64,000 nt of DNA, from NCBI RefSeq assembly GCF_003073045.1, contig NC_037593.1, positions 23,865,868 through 23,929,867 of the forward strand, in the 5' to 3' direction. Numbering within the stretch: position 1 is the first letter of the stretch; the number at the start of each line of letters is the position of its first letter. The DNA comes from Pomacea canaliculata. Lineage: Eukaryota > Mollusca > Gastropoda > Architaenioglossa > Ampullariidae. The position numbers were made by a program, and so were the translations under genes. The notes below the pieces were generated by a model, which was not told where the DNA came from, ran no database searches, and saw nothing but the letters and a program-made list of their open reading frames with translations. Of the stretch, positions 1 through 14,807 are shown in pieces.

Positions 1-1433
<1,433 letters not shown>

Positions 1434-1533
1434 NNNNNNNNNNNNNNNNNNNNNNNNNNNNNNNNNNNNNNNNNNNNNNNNNNNNNNNNNNNNNNNNNNN
1501 NNNNNNNNNNNNNNNNNNNNNNNNNNNNNNNNN
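1434..1533. other. Assembly gap of exactly 100 N
   Basis: One hundred consecutive N, the usual placeholder for a scaffold gap of unknown size. The sequence on its two sides need not be adjacent in the genome. Confidence 0.99.
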
Positions 1534-2574
1534 TGGACTAATATTAGATGATTCTGCAACTCTTTATGAAAACCCAGATTTGTACTAAGATCACAAAACA
1601 AATGATTAAAACACCTATTTGTTAAATAATGACTTAATCTGCATGTATATGTTTTATCTCCTCAATTTGTTGTACTCTTGTAAATGCCCTCACTGGAGTT
1701 CCTAATTGCAAGTATCACAAGCTACATAAATCCCGTGTGCAGCAATTCATGGCATACAGCATTCATATATTATTTTTACTCTTTATAAGCACTAAAGTTA
1801 GTATATATATTTGCATAGATGAACAATACCCAAGCTTCTTTGATCACTTTGAGATGCTTTCCGTTATTACACTGATAAGGCAACAGATATATTCATCTAA
1901 ACCCTCGAGGCACTGATGTTTTTGCGGAGCTTTAATTAATGAGGTTTACTTGCAGTGAAACCCTTTGTTGATGAAAAGAGCGGTGATTTCAATGATCTTA
2001 CATCGTAAACATCTGTTATTATCATATATTTGTAAAGCTATTTTAGTGTTTTAACAAGGGGGAAACACACAGCTCACTTAGATTGAGATCATATTATCAA
2101 TTTTAATCAGTTTATCCTCAGAATTTTTTAAATCTTTATAAATAACTTTTTACTTATCTTGATAAACTATTTTTTGTATTATGTGCACATATTTAAAATA
2201 AAAACTCATCATAATTTGTCGGTGTTTTAATTTTTGCGTGGTGTAGCCTTTGAAAACTTGTACAAATCACATTGCTTGTCTGATATCTCACCAAATTTGG
2301 AGAATATTTCTTCATGATATGTTCTTTCAATGGACCATTTGTGTTGCAGCTAGACTGCATTTATTTTCCTCTTGATAATAATATAAATTATATGAAAGAG
2401 AAACTGCGACTCTTGGCAGACAAATGCAACAAATTTGTTATTTTAGATTTGTACTGATGACGCTATGGAACTGGAGGGTGAGAAAGCAATTTATATGGAA
2501 AACATCACTCCAGAAACATCATCACCATTAGAAGAAATCAGGAGTACAAGTTTTTCCCTATTACATCTTTGATA
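1534..2574 (+). CDS. Possible 3' terminal coding pieces of a gene lost in the gap
   Basis: Directly after the gap an open frame runs to a TAA at 1585-1587 and ends in ATLYENPDLY, which looks like a protein C-terminus rather than random AT-rich sequence. A second candidate is an exon at 2449-2574 behind a good acceptor (GTTATTTTAG); it is phase 0, reads ICTDDAMELEGEKAIYMEN and ends at a TGA. The two could be alternative last exons of one plus-strand gene whose body lies in or before the gap. Both share the string AGATTTGTACT near their ends or starts. Acidic and Tyr-containing segments suggest a cytoplasmic tail, but no family is recognised. AATAAA-type signals follow near 2196. Confidence 0.25.
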
Positions 2575-5500
2575 CCTACAAGAGTCATGACCACTAGCTT
2601 AGTAAAAAATTATATTTCATTTATTATCTTTGACCATTTCACAATTACTTACCAGCATCGATACTATTCAGTATAGTTCTCCACAATAAGTTGCTCCTAC
2701 CAAAAACCTGATCTCGTTTCTTTTCACATTTACTAATGAGTTAAATTCCATAACTGCAGTGCACATTCAATTATGGTTGTACAATAAGAAAGATCTTAAT
2801 GAACCTTAGCATTGTTCTCTTGAATTAATTGCCATCAAAACTCTTGAAAATTTTATACAAGTGGAAAAAAAACCTTTCATTTGTTAAATGGTGCTTAACT
2901 GGTGTATAAGCTTCATCACAATTGACAATTTCACTTCCGCTAGCCTGTAATTTGCTTGTGAAGTTTGGAAATCACAGTCCAATTACTCATCATGCATATG
3001 AAAGAAAGATATGTAGTCAAACCATATTTTTGCCACACACCAGGCATTAACCAACTGCTTTACTGCTTTTTGTGATGATGAGTTGCTACGTTGCAAGTTG
3101 TCATTGTCCCTTTAAAAAAAGTCCGAAGATTCTTGCAACTTTTCATTTGGGGTGGTGGGCGAGAATGCAACTTACAGATTTTTGTTTTTTAAAAATAGTT
3201 TTAAGTCTCATTATAACAAACACGACTAAATAATGTATGCCATGCAGACACAGAAGTGACTTTCAGCCATATCTGTGTTGGGGAGTAGGTGACAAAAATG
3301 GCTGCTTCTTTTTCACACTTTGTTAGTAGTCACCACGCATGACTTTAATCTAACCCTTCATTTCAGACGCTGTAGCTTTCTCTCTACACATTTTCTATAT
3401 AAAAAAGTAAATAAAAAGCATAGATCCAATAGAATGTAACCATTCACACACATTACAAGCCTTTCTAGAAAGGCTCTGCCTTTTATTTTGAATTGTGAAA
3501 ATGGATAGAGCAATAGTAAATCCCAATTTCATCCATGCATACACAAATATATACAGAATCACAGTTTCCCAGCTAAAAATATTCTGAAAAAAAAAACATG
3601 AACAGATCCTTATTTTTTTCGTTTGTTGTATCGCATATATCTTTTTAAAACAGTGATATTTAGAAATGTCATCAAGCTGACACAATGCCACAAAAATGCA
3701 TGCTGAGTTCTTACAAAAGATTGCACTCTTCATCAGAATATAGCGTGCGCTTTTCTTAATCTTCTGCATGCTAGTACATGATGATTTCAAATTGTGTGAC
3801 AGGTCCTGACAAGAAGAATGTTTAAACTCAAAAAGTTTTCCACAAACAAGAAGTAATCTTGGCCTGCCAAACACACCCAGCAATGTATATCTATTGCATC
3901 TTGCATGTGATGTGCTTATGAATTCCATTAATGCAAAATTAAAAAAGACATGCAAAAATGATTTAGATCCCACATTGCAGCATGCTATAATTAATGACAG
4001 TTATCTTTACAGTTCTGAAACTTCCTTAAACATTATCACAGCATTCTTCCTGAAAAACCTGAACTTATATAACAACACATAACTCTAAAATATTTTAACA
4101 ATATAAAACCCCACATAAAACAGAACTGTAAACTTCATAATTGTCTATTTAAAATGTTCTTTGTCCAACCACATTTTAATATTGAAAATGAACAAGCCAA
4201 ATTTTGTTTAAAAAAATTTGCTCAACTTACACATCCAAATTTATTCCACAAGAAATAATAAACATGTAATTTTTTTTTAACTTCTCTCCATAGCATTTAC
4301 TTTTCACAAGAAAGAGAATGGCTCAATAATCCCCAAAGTATGGTTAATACTATTGCTTTGTCCGAATGTCATTATCAGCTGCTCAATTACACTTTGTAAG
4401 CAAAAGCTTTAGTATTGGTCCCCACTTGCTTTCAACCAGTCTTTAAAACAAGCTATCCATATGATAAAATACCATAAATAATGTTAGGTATTTTAATTTA
4501 TGTGTCATGAAAATATAGTGAATAAAGGGAAACAAATCTTGACAGGACGATCGCTTTTTGTATTGTACTCCTCTTCAGGCTCTTGCATACGATTGCTAAA
4601 TGTTCACAAAGATCCGAACAGTTGCTGCAGGTGTTTTCATATAATATGTTAGTCAAAACTTTGGGGGGATGCATAACAGCTGAGTGTTAGAACACTCACG
4701 CTGTATTTCCCCAGTGACCCAGCTGGTACTTGAACTCCCAGAGGATTGAAGAAGAAAAGGCTCGCCTTTAGGAACAAAAAAAACCTGCATGAGAGAAGTA
4801 TGTTTCTAACAACTCACTTCACATTGTATGGGGTCTACCTTTACCTCTGAACAAAGCCTGACATCTAACAAAGTATTTTCAACAGCCCAAGTCAATAGAT
4901 TTTCTTCACATCCTGAGCTGGTCTGCTTGGCAGCTTAGTAATCGTCACTTACATATGCACAATATGAAATGGACATGCACAATAGATCGGTAAAGAAGTT
5001 TGCACCAGCAAATAACTCTTTGTAAGGCAAGTGCATGATATAATGCAGTGCGAGATGATGCATGATCCTCAATGTGTTGCACTACAGACTGTCTCTTATT
5101 CTTTAGCTTCATTGGTTGCTAGAGCACTTATTTAAATGAACATAATGTATTCAAATGAGATTCAAAATGCGTTCATACCAAATTTTCCAATAAAGCATAA
5201 CAGTTTATGTGATCATTTAAGAGTTAACACTTCTAGAAACAACAAAAAGAATAAATGTTTTTTTCTCTTGGTCTGTGTGATTTGATTACAATTAACTAAC
5301 GTATATTTATCATAACAAAGAATGCTGCCAGTGACCTAGAGTAGCCTAGCCATCTAATGCTGACAAAAAAACAAACAATAACAAGCTCTTCTTCCTAATT
5401 ACAGAACTATTCACACTGATTCAGCCATTAACAATGCATATGCAAATCTGCTGTTCTTCCACGTATACTTAAAAGAAATGAGAAGTGTGCACCTGAAAAC

Positions 5501-8068
5501 TCTGCTAGCCTTAAGTGCATGTTTATATACAGCACTAAGGAAAAACAAGGCAAAAAACAGGGGCCCCCAAAAAGCGAAAAGAAATTACGGACTGTCCCCA
5601 AATTCTGAAACATAAAGACTTGGAAATGCTTATCTGAAAATGAGGTTTTTTCCCGTGCTTAAAGTGACAGTACCACACTAGAAAAGTTTTTGTTTAAAGA
5701 TTCTAATAACATTTGTGAATTTGAATAATCAAATATAAAAACAATCTAAAAATATATGCTTTTATGTGTTACAAGAAAATTTATCATCAACTCTTAATCA
5801 ATATTTTTTTACTTGTACTATTTTTTTTTCAATAACTTTCAAACATACTCAAAAAACATAGATCATGATTTTAGTGTCTTTAAAGTGTAAAACTATTATC
5901 TTAAATTTCAAGCATGTTCTTTAAAAGTCTGGAATATGTGTGGTCAAAGTGTTAATGTTATAAAAAAATCTTTAAAACAAAAACTGTTTTCTAGAGTGTA
6001 CCATCACTTTTAAATCATCTGTGTCTATGCTTATACTATAATGTTGTAAGACAAAAAACACCAGTCAGCTACAGTATGCGTGAGAACAATGATATAAGAT
6101 GCAGTCAATGAAATGTGGATGCTCGACTGACATCTGCCCGCCATCTGCAACATTTTTTTGACATGCCCATCGTAATAAAGTGTAAACAGCTGCAAAAATA
6201 CTCCACTGTACAAAAAACAGCTGTAAATATGCTTACCCTGTAGAAACATGGTAAGAGCTGTTGATATGCTTTACTACATACTTATGATCATGATATAAAC
6301 AATTATGACCATAACTTACCATACATGACAAGCTTATCATCATACAAGAGTGCCTGCTACATTCATGTTCACTGCTCATAGATTCTTCTGACAACTAAAC
6401 ATTGCTAGAGACTCAACAGTCATATTGATTTCCAAGGCGACTGTACAGTTGATGGACAAATTTCAGTTGTGCATTAACAGATACCTACCACTCACACAAC
6501 TGTTAGGTCACTGTTGTATCACACAGACAAAGCACACCTAGTTCTTTTGAAAATCATTCAAGTGTATACATGTACTGAGCAGAATGAAGCATGTACACAC
6601 CCTATATGGGTTAAGAACATTCAAAGTGTTTGAGACTTGATATTTAAATGAGCTCAAAACAAAAAGCTACAAATAGCAAAATGTATCATAGCACCACTAG
6701 CACACTAGCTTCAGAAATAAAACTGAGAATGCTAAAACAATATATACAAACCTGGAATTGATACAGATTATTACTATTTCATTTTTCATTGGAAAAAGGA
6801 AGCCAGTGAAGCACACTCCCCTTCCAAAAAAAAGGAAAAACAAAGATCTTTATGATGAAAATGGCAGATAAACAACTCTAATCATGTGAATGTTGTGCTC
6901 TGAGGTTTTACTTGACAAAGGAACTTCAGGCATTTTAGGATAGTTGGTTATTATCATATGAAATATACAAAAAGTTAAGAAACATGCTGCAAAATATACC
7001 CAACTTTATAAAACATCTCTAACACACTGTCTCTTGTCTTCTGCAACATGTGATAAGCAGACTAGGATGCTGATACTATCCATGAAGTGCAATGTGACAA
7101 ACATCATCATACATATTTCTGTAAAACAGCAGATGGCAGTTACACCTGCTAAGTATGTGCATACCACTCATACATCTGAATGCATGCACCTAGTGCACAT
7201 CTATATTTGCAAAAACATAAATGTTTTCCTGGAAATATGGACCTGAACAAGCAGATACAAAGCAAATATTTTTTTATCACAAATCACATCTCAACCATGA
7301 TAGCACAATATGACATAATCACTGGATACTATATGCTGTATTTCAGTCTGAATACAAAATGTCAGTCATAAACAGAACACATCAACATAATATGCAGCAC
7401 ATCAAGTCTATATACCTCACACACAGTACTCGTGCATGCATCACAGCAGCAATTATAATTATTACACAGATGCCATTGTCCTCTCTCTTTGCACACCAAT
7501 ACATTATGACAAGCTTTATATGCAATAACTTTACATTTTCACTCCTACACCTGACTAGCAAGACATTGCACCCTCCGAGCACTCAAAGTGTTTCTTACAG
7601 CAAAAATAATATCATTAGTTAGTGACATATTTAGGACAGCGTGCTACAAATACCAGATCAGGGCTCAACAACACTGCATCATGTAGCACTCGACTCTGAA
7701 GCTAGGTCCAACATCTCCGGAAATAGTTTTTTCAAAGTGTATCAGGATGAATAAGGAATGGCCTGGAACAGATTATGCTGACACATATAATTTAACATAA
7801 TGAAAGAGACTGAATAACAGACATGATGTTGCCATGTGAAACATGCTTACTACTGGCTCACAGCTTGGGACATTGTAACTCTCAAAAGAAACTCTTCTGT
7901 CTATGTACTGACTAATAAATAAAACATCTATGCAGCATGAAACAGCTTTATATCACAAATAAAATCTGTTGCTTTCATGAATTCATGCACAAAGATGTAT
8001 TCAATTTGGCTTCTCAAAAACAATAACCTTTTCAACAACAAAAAAAAAAAAAAAAGTTTCTCACTTAT
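2575..8068. other. AT-rich spacer, no convincing gene
   Basis: About 70% A+T, with many A and T runs. A 192-codon minus-strand frame at 3395-3973 is rich in Phe, Ile, Lys, Ser and Cys with no domain pattern, so I treat it as chance. The only recognisable item is a tRNA-like SINE remnant at 4672-4745. Part of the stretch may be 3' UTR of the minus-strand gene that ends at 8069. Confidence 0.6.
4672..4745 (+). mobile_element. tRNA-like SINE head remnant
   Basis: A segment resembling the 5' part of a tRNA-derived SINE: an A-box-like GCTGAGTGTTAGAACACTC is followed about 35 bases later by a B-box-like ACTTGAACTCCCA. No clear tail or target duplication was found. An old tRNA pseudogene is the alternative. 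Confidence 0.45.
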
Positions 8069-11000
8069 TTAGTCTGCGGTTTGGAAAGACCCCAAGAATT
8101 TGTCCACTGCACTGTCACACTCTCTGTGCCCAGCAAGTGCTGCACCACACCTGCAAAATTTAAAATACTGGCTGTCAGTCACAACTATACCTGCAAGTAA
8201 ATATTAGCTGTTCAGTCACAACCATAAGTCCAGCCTGGCACTTCTGATGTACTCTAAGCAATGCTGGTAATTGTATCAGACTCAAATGCTCAGACCAAGT
8301 TTGATCTACAGATGCAAACAATAACATTGCCTTTGCATCATACCACAAACACTCATCTACAGGTCTCTTCCTCCATCAAATATATTAGCCACAGCCCTCA
8401 TGCTCTCCCATACACTCTACCTGAGAACTAAGTGCATGCTCCATGAAACGACCTGCTTTTATGCATGCACGTACAATTACTTGCCATCCACTCCATCGTT
8501 TGGTTTAATCCAATAACATAATATTCAATTTATAGAAGTAAAATAAAAAATGCAAGAGGTTTTTCCCCCCTCTCACACCATCTGATTCCACATGCACACC
8601 TTAGCAAATTCACCTAATTATTCACACATGCAAACCAAACCTAAAAAGACAAAGTGAATTTACCTGGAAAGAAATTCCAAAGGAGACATTTTTGCCACAC
8701 CTTGTAGCCCAGTTTTTCCTCCATTATTTTTTCTGTTCCCCTCCTGACATGAAGTTCCACCTGGCCAAACGTTTTCTCGAGCAAGCGGATGTAAAGTACA
8801 GCACCTTTCCTCATTGTCAGGCTACCACTGAGTTGCGTAGCCACCTGTAAGTCAGAGCTGACAAGTTCAGTGCAGCTATAGCTGTCAATTAGGGTCAAAT
8901 GTCTTTAAAACAGAGCATGTAATTTAACTTTAAATAGAGAGTAGGGTAGCAAAGGCACCTTTCCTCTGTTGTCAGACTAGACACTGAGTTGCACACCATT
9001 GTAAGTCAAAGCTGACAAGAGTGCAGTGCAGTACATTTAGGTCAATGTCTTTATGACAGATGTGATTAACCTTCGATTAGGAAGAAGGGTAGCACATCAT
9101 TTTAAAAAAAATATGGAACACTGTCAAATTGCAAATTTTTCAATTGCACTGCTTTCATTTTATTGTGTGCATCGGCCCAATCCAAATATCTCAAGAGAGT
9201 TTTTCAATCTTAGACTTTATATTCTAAAATGAAAAAAACTCAGTATGTAAAAAGGTTGTCAAATTTGCTATGACAGATTAAAAGAACCTATCATTTTAAA
9301 GTTTTCAAAATATGTTCCCTATTATTCCCTCTTCCCTACCAAAAAGAAGAGCAAACAAATAAACAAACTACACACACAAATTTCCAAGAGCTGAATTCTG
9401 AGTCATTTTCCATTTTTCATATTTTGCCATGTTCTTTCTCATCCTTCTAAAATCATAAACCTTGACTTTACATATTCAAGAGCTTCCCTAAAATATTTCA
9501 TAAATTGTGAAAATTTTGTTGCTTACTCTTTTTAGTCTCTACTCTGCAAGTGAGAAGAGCAGAATGCAAAAATCATGATAGAAAATTCAAGAAAACAACC
9601 CACAATAAAAATTTAAATATTTTTAGTCACCTATCTATCTCTTCTGCGAGAAGATTACGCATGCCTCTCATGACTCTCTCGTGCACAACCAATGCTGACT
9701 AGTGTCGTTGAGAAGCTGCACTAGTAGACTCGCTCCTGCATCATACATTGTGAGTCCTTCTGCAGAATTCCCTGTACCGAGTCACCTTCAGTGGCACCGC
9801 TCACAGGAACCATGTGTATACATAAGCACATGTATGCATAGGTCATATATTTATCACCTTGTTTTTATTCCATTCATTCATTAATTCCTTGACTGGTACC
9901 AGCTGGAAAATAGCTATGCTGGTCTGTTGAACTTACTGCTGAGAAACAATGGGACAACACAGTGGCTGACTTAACAGGCTGCCTACTTGGCTTGTCAAGG
10001 AATGGAGCAGGTCCTTCATGTTAATCCTTAATGTTGCAAGCCAATTCTTCCTCAGTTCCACCTTGTCATGGACCCCCTCAAGTACTCTGAAAAGGTCAGT
10101 CTTAGCGCAAATGTCGAGCTGCCTTACATGGGCAAACCAGACCAGCCTGTGCTGCTTCACTGTTGTAGAATGGTTCCTAGTGCTCCACTAATGCAACTGT
10201 ATATATCTTATATCAAAGTCACTGGTTTTGCATTCCATGTTAGAGATTTGAGCAGCTTCACCATCAGGCACTTGTCTTGCATGCCTAATACTTGCTCTCT
10301 ATTATCGGCAATCAGAGTCTGTGTCTCACATGTACCACAGGGACTCTGTGATCTACATACTGCTATGCAACTTCAGAACCAGATGTTGTCACTGGTTTCC
10401 CCACTCGTGGAACAACCATTCATCTTACAGGGCTTCTGCTTACGCAAAAATTGCGTACAGTATGCATTAAAAGTTCGGAGACCCCTTCAATTTTCATCGA
10501 TGTGTCCCATTCAAAGTTGGCGAAGACAGACCCCTTAAAAAATCTGAAGAAGGTCCCTGGGACCCCAAAGAAACTTAGCCTTAGCAGAAAGCCCCTGATC
10601 TGCTTCATAACTTTGTCTCAAGGAGTTGAGACTTGTACGGTTGGGTAGCAAAAACTGATGGTGTGTGAACAAGACTCTAAAGACTTTGCTTTAATTAACG
10701 ACTGCACTTTTCTTCTCATCTCGATTATTGAAAAGCTATAAACATTCACATAAAATTTCATGTGTAAAAGAAATGAAAAAGCACATTTCCCAGGCTGCGC
10801 AACAAACATAAAACCATCATATAGCTGTTTGACTATTTGACAATGAGTCACACTGTCACAAAGCCAAAGCAAACGTCCAGTCAAAAGTTGTTTGTCTAAC
10901 TGTAAAAACCAACTCATGTGGACCAAAAGTATCTCGCATGGAGTGTGTTTAATGTCAGAGATGTTGCACATAACAGGTGTTGATCATGCATGATAACACC

Positions 11001-13894
11001 TACAAGATGGATTGAGCATGTCATTCACAAATAGATGATGATATATGATGACGAATGATAAAAATGTTCATACTCTGTGAGCTATGCATGAAAAAAGAAA
11101 ATTCAGGACCAAAAAATACCCACCTAGCTTCTTGCTTTTGATGACTCTGCTCGCTGCTATCCAGTCTGGCACCTGAGCAAGCATGTGTCTGAGAGATTTA
11201 AACTCTCATCCTGTAGCAAAAAGTGTCAAAGAGAGCAGGCTCCTGGAATAAGACCCTTAGTTGAACATCACCGACAAATTTCTCACAAAGTCCTTCATAA
11301 GGTTGCTTGAGGCTGCATACAAAGAATTCATTATAAAAGTGCTGAAAAAGTATTAAATGACTAATGACTTCTAAGTTAAAACAGCTGCTGCTATGTACTC
11401 CTCACATCTACTTCACAGTAAAAGTAGTCCGTCTACCTAATCTTTGTAAGGAAGTAGCAACACTTTCATACCATATGAATAGTGATCTTTATAATGATAT
11501 ATCTGTCTTGTAAACTGCCTTTAATAACTTTCTGCTGCGAAGAAATTATTCATAGGTATAAAATATTACCTCTTAAACATCATAAGTCATATTTCTTCAT
11601 ACAATAAATTATAAAACACCAAATCTTACCATGTGTGTTCTCTGTTCTTCATCTCAAAAGGTTAAAATTTCATACCATTTTGTGGGAAAATTCCCGTGTC
11701 AGCACTATCCATGCCATCCCGAGAGGTGAGATCATCTTTTTTATCAGCTGTTTTAATCACGACCACGAATGCTGAGATGACCTCCTGAGTAGGCTGTAAG
11801 ATTCTGAGCTTATCAAAGACACCTGACATGGTTTGACCAGCATCTGTTGGCAATTTAGACTGCAGCTAACAAGGTTTTACTTTTCTACCATGTACTCAGG
11901 CAGTTTAAACTATATAAACAGATAGGGAGACAAAGAGCTTTTAATCATGGAGAATTTCTTGTTCTTTTTCAACAGATGCCATTAGAGGATATTTCTGTCC
12001 ACTAAAAAATATTTAAACAAAGAAATAGGTGCATTTAGGAAAGATGAACAAACATGAATCATTTCTATTCTTTTTCTAGTGTTTGTGATGTGTTAGTGTG
12101 GATCTGTGGCATCCACAAGTCTGTTACCTGCATGCATACAAAAATATGCACATAGCTATTGATGCATGTGACACCGATGATTACCTTGTCCCAGGCGAGA
12201 ACATTATTCTGTAGTTCTGCGGACAAATGCAATGTGGGAGTCACCTTCATAAGCCAGGGAATTCCCGCAGTTCTGGCCATTACACACAGCCTCCACTTGT
12301 ATCAAGCCTGCAATCCCAGCAGTGAACTTTGTTAGACGTCTATTGTCAAAACAGACCTAAAAATGTATGTCGAAGTAATCCAATGAATAATGACCATCAC
12401 TTTAAAAAAAAAATGCCTTTCCCCGCATTTCAGACAAAATTAAGTATCCAAATAACTGTCACCACCATTATGAATCCATTTCTTTAGCAGCGTATTTTTA
12501 TGTTATTTCCTTATCTAATTTAAGTTATGCTATTCTGTCAAAACTTAACAGACCACCTAGTGTAGATAATCAAATTGTAATCACATATCCAGAGAAAATA
12601 TTGGCTACAGTGGAATATATATTATGACATTAAGTCTGTAGTGGAATAAGACAAGAACTTGCTTTACTGTCTGTTTCTTAAGTCTGATGATCACTATTTC
12701 CACATAACCTGCTGACTGATGGATAAGCTTGCAGTCTGTTTCAGATGGAGGTAACTATTTTCACTCAAATAAATGGCATCGAAACTGGTTAGCAGAAGTG
12801 ACCAAACAAACTAATGCTTACTGTAATGCTTAATAATCTTCTGCAATGTTATAGAGTTACATATCTGTATACTTGCAGCACATGCAGGAAAGGAGCAAAA
12901 GAGAAAAAAAAACTAGAGGCATGAGTAAGAGAGAAGAGAGAGAGATACATAAAGGAAAAGAGATGTTGTGGCAGAACTTCTTCAAATTCCATTTATACAA
13001 TTGTTATTTTAGATGGTAAAAATCTAAAAAATTACTTAAGTTAAAGTTTATACCAGAAGAAAACTCAGCTGATTCACATTGGCAATACTGTCAAGTTCAA
13101 CATGCAAGTTACTAAGGATATGTGATAAAATGGAGACACAAAAACTGTAGTACAGCAACAGCCAAATTATAACTGAATTTACCAAACCTTTAGAAACTGC
13201 TCCAGTTGTCTTTGACGTAGTAGAATTTTTTCTTATCCATGTTCTTAAATCGTAATGACACCAGCGCTTGGCCCTTTAATCTGCAAATGCCAGTTAACAT
13301 GTTGTAATAATGCATGTCAGTCCAACAAAGATAACACACATATCAGTCACTAAACAACATACCATTCACAAATAACACCAAATTTGCCAGTATTTCAATA
13401 CACTATGTGTACAACTCTAAATCTGCTAAGACAAGGTCAAATCATTTTTGTTAACAAGTAAGTCACTGACACAGATCATGTGGGTGTGTTGAGGTGAAAG
13501 TGTATTTGCATACATATAATGCATTTTCTCTGTTGTGCAGTTCAAAAAGTTACAATTATATATTCACTTGTGTGAAAAATCGGTGGCCAATGCAATGTGT
13601 CTGAGTGCAAGCAGGTGGAAGGGTGCGGTGTGTGTTGAATAAGAAAACGCAGGCATAAATGAAAAAAGAGGTATGAAAGAGAGAGAATAAAAACACAACT
13701 GATTTCCAGAATTCTGAGCCACTGTCATGTTTTCTAAAAGAAACGCCTTATAGACCTGACAATTAAACTTCGACTTGTAATTCTCGACTAATGTGGACCA
13801 CAAAGACTCTTGTGCCGTTTGTTTCGTATGCCTCCTGCATTGATTTACTCTGCCAATCAGTTTACAGAGAAATGCTTCTGAGCTGGGGATGAGA
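8069..13894 (-). CDS. Unidentified gene, C-terminal seven exons
   Basis: Seven minus-strand segments chain with matching phases. They are 13775-13882 (acceptor possibly at 13894), 13198-13280, 12185-12216, 11676-11859, 11272-11312, 11124-11188 and 8069-8150, which ends in TAA. The joined reading frame stays open for about 185 residues and looks protein-like. Landmarks are QESLWSTLVENY, GQALVSLRFKNMDKKKFYY, NNVLAWDKSKLP, FDKLRILQPTQEV and the C-terminus CDSAVDKFLGSFQTAD. The first two donors (GTCGAA, GTTTCT) are weak; the others are good. The intron between 11272 and 11188 is only about 80 bases, whereas the last one is about 3 kb. I do not recognise the family. The alternating hydrophobic and charged pattern suggests a folded domain, followed by a Ser/Gln-rich linker. 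A LINE relic sits in the last intron. Confidence 0.5.
8795..9090. repeat. Diverged tandem duplication, unit about 155 bp
   Basis: Two adjacent units share the blocks GCACCTTTCCTC, TTGTCAG, CACTGAGTTGC, GTAAGTC, AGCTGACAAG and CAATGTCTTTA/AAATGTCTTTA in the same order (first unit from about 8798, second from about 8956). The units differ by substitutions and small gaps. The first unit overlaps a minus-strand open frame (8641-8898) that I do not place in the gene model. Confidence 0.7.
9985..10157 (-). mobile_element. Non-LTR retrotransposon relic (ORF2 C-terminus)
   Basis: The minus-strand frame reads QHRLVWFAHVRQLDICAKTD and then RKNWLATLRINMKDLLHSL. This matches the typical LINE ORF2 tail pattern (RRL-x-W-F-G-H-V-x-R, K-T-x-L-x-G, then a basic segment, NW, and LL). 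It is short, lies in the last intron of the minus-strand gene, and is clearly dead. Confidence 0.65.
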
Positions 13895-14807
13895 CTGACA
13901 AAGTATCACAGCCACAGGAGCTGCATGTCACTGGGCAGTCAATAACATCAAGCTGCACCAAAGCGATAATGACAAAGCTGATTATAAATTGATGACACTG
14001 TTTAGATGACAGTTCATTACAACACCAACACGAATGATCCCCAAAGTGCATCAAATTTGTATACCATTTATTTATATGATTTTTTTTTTATGCGTAGCAG
14101 TTGCAAAAATCCATTTTTTAAGCACCTGACACTGCCCTGTCCTTTCTCTGACCTTTAAGGCCCTGCATTAGAATGTGACCCTATTCAATGCATTACTGAT
14201 GAGAAGATTGTTTTCTAAGGGCACATTCTTGACTGATCAACAATTTTCTCAATGTAAAATCACTTTTCAATTCCTGATAATACGAGCCCGTGAGAAGCAT
14301 TATCCAACACTAAAATATTGATATAACAACTTTTTCAATCTACCAGTCAATAACCTGTAATATTTTGTCATCATTCTGGACAAATTTAAGGGGGCCTTTC
14401 AGTCTCAATTATTACTGAAAGCTGCAGTTCATGTTTATGTGATTATAATACAGAGTGGACTGAATATAATAAAAGTAACAAATATAGCCAGAAAAAATCT
14501 GTAGGACTGTCTGCATTGCCTACAAATGCTAACTCAGCAACATATTTAATCTACCTGTAACGTACTGCATAGCTAGAATAAACTTTAATGACATAACATG
14601 CCAAGCATAACTTTTCAACCTGAATCCAGTTGTTGTGCCAACTTTTTAGCACTGCAGCGCTAGACCTCTAAATTACATATACGGATCACAAGACCAGAGT
14701 GATAAGCAGCACAAGTTGGAATGAAGAACAACTCTTGTCTGGTTATATATGCACTGCTCAGTGTATAAGGGCACACCTGTCTATGCAACTTTACTGACTC
14801 TGATGAC

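Noticed and set aside
3395-3973. 192-codon minus-strand frame
   Set aside because: Composition follows the AT-rich base content, there is no domain pattern, and no splice context or promoter supports it.
8641-8898. Minus-strand exon-like frame with an acceptor near 8850
   Set aside because: The exon at 11124-11188 joins 8069-8150 directly in phase, and this segment lies in a tandem duplication, so it was kept out of the gene model.
10068-10538. 156-codon plus-strand frame
   Set aside because: It partly mirrors the minus-strand LINE relic and has no domain or splice support.
13857-14054. Minus-strand frame with a CPVTCSSCGC motif suggesting a zinc site
   Set aside because: Its apparent donor would create an intron of about 31 bases, and the overlapping frame into 13775-13882 fits the gene model better.
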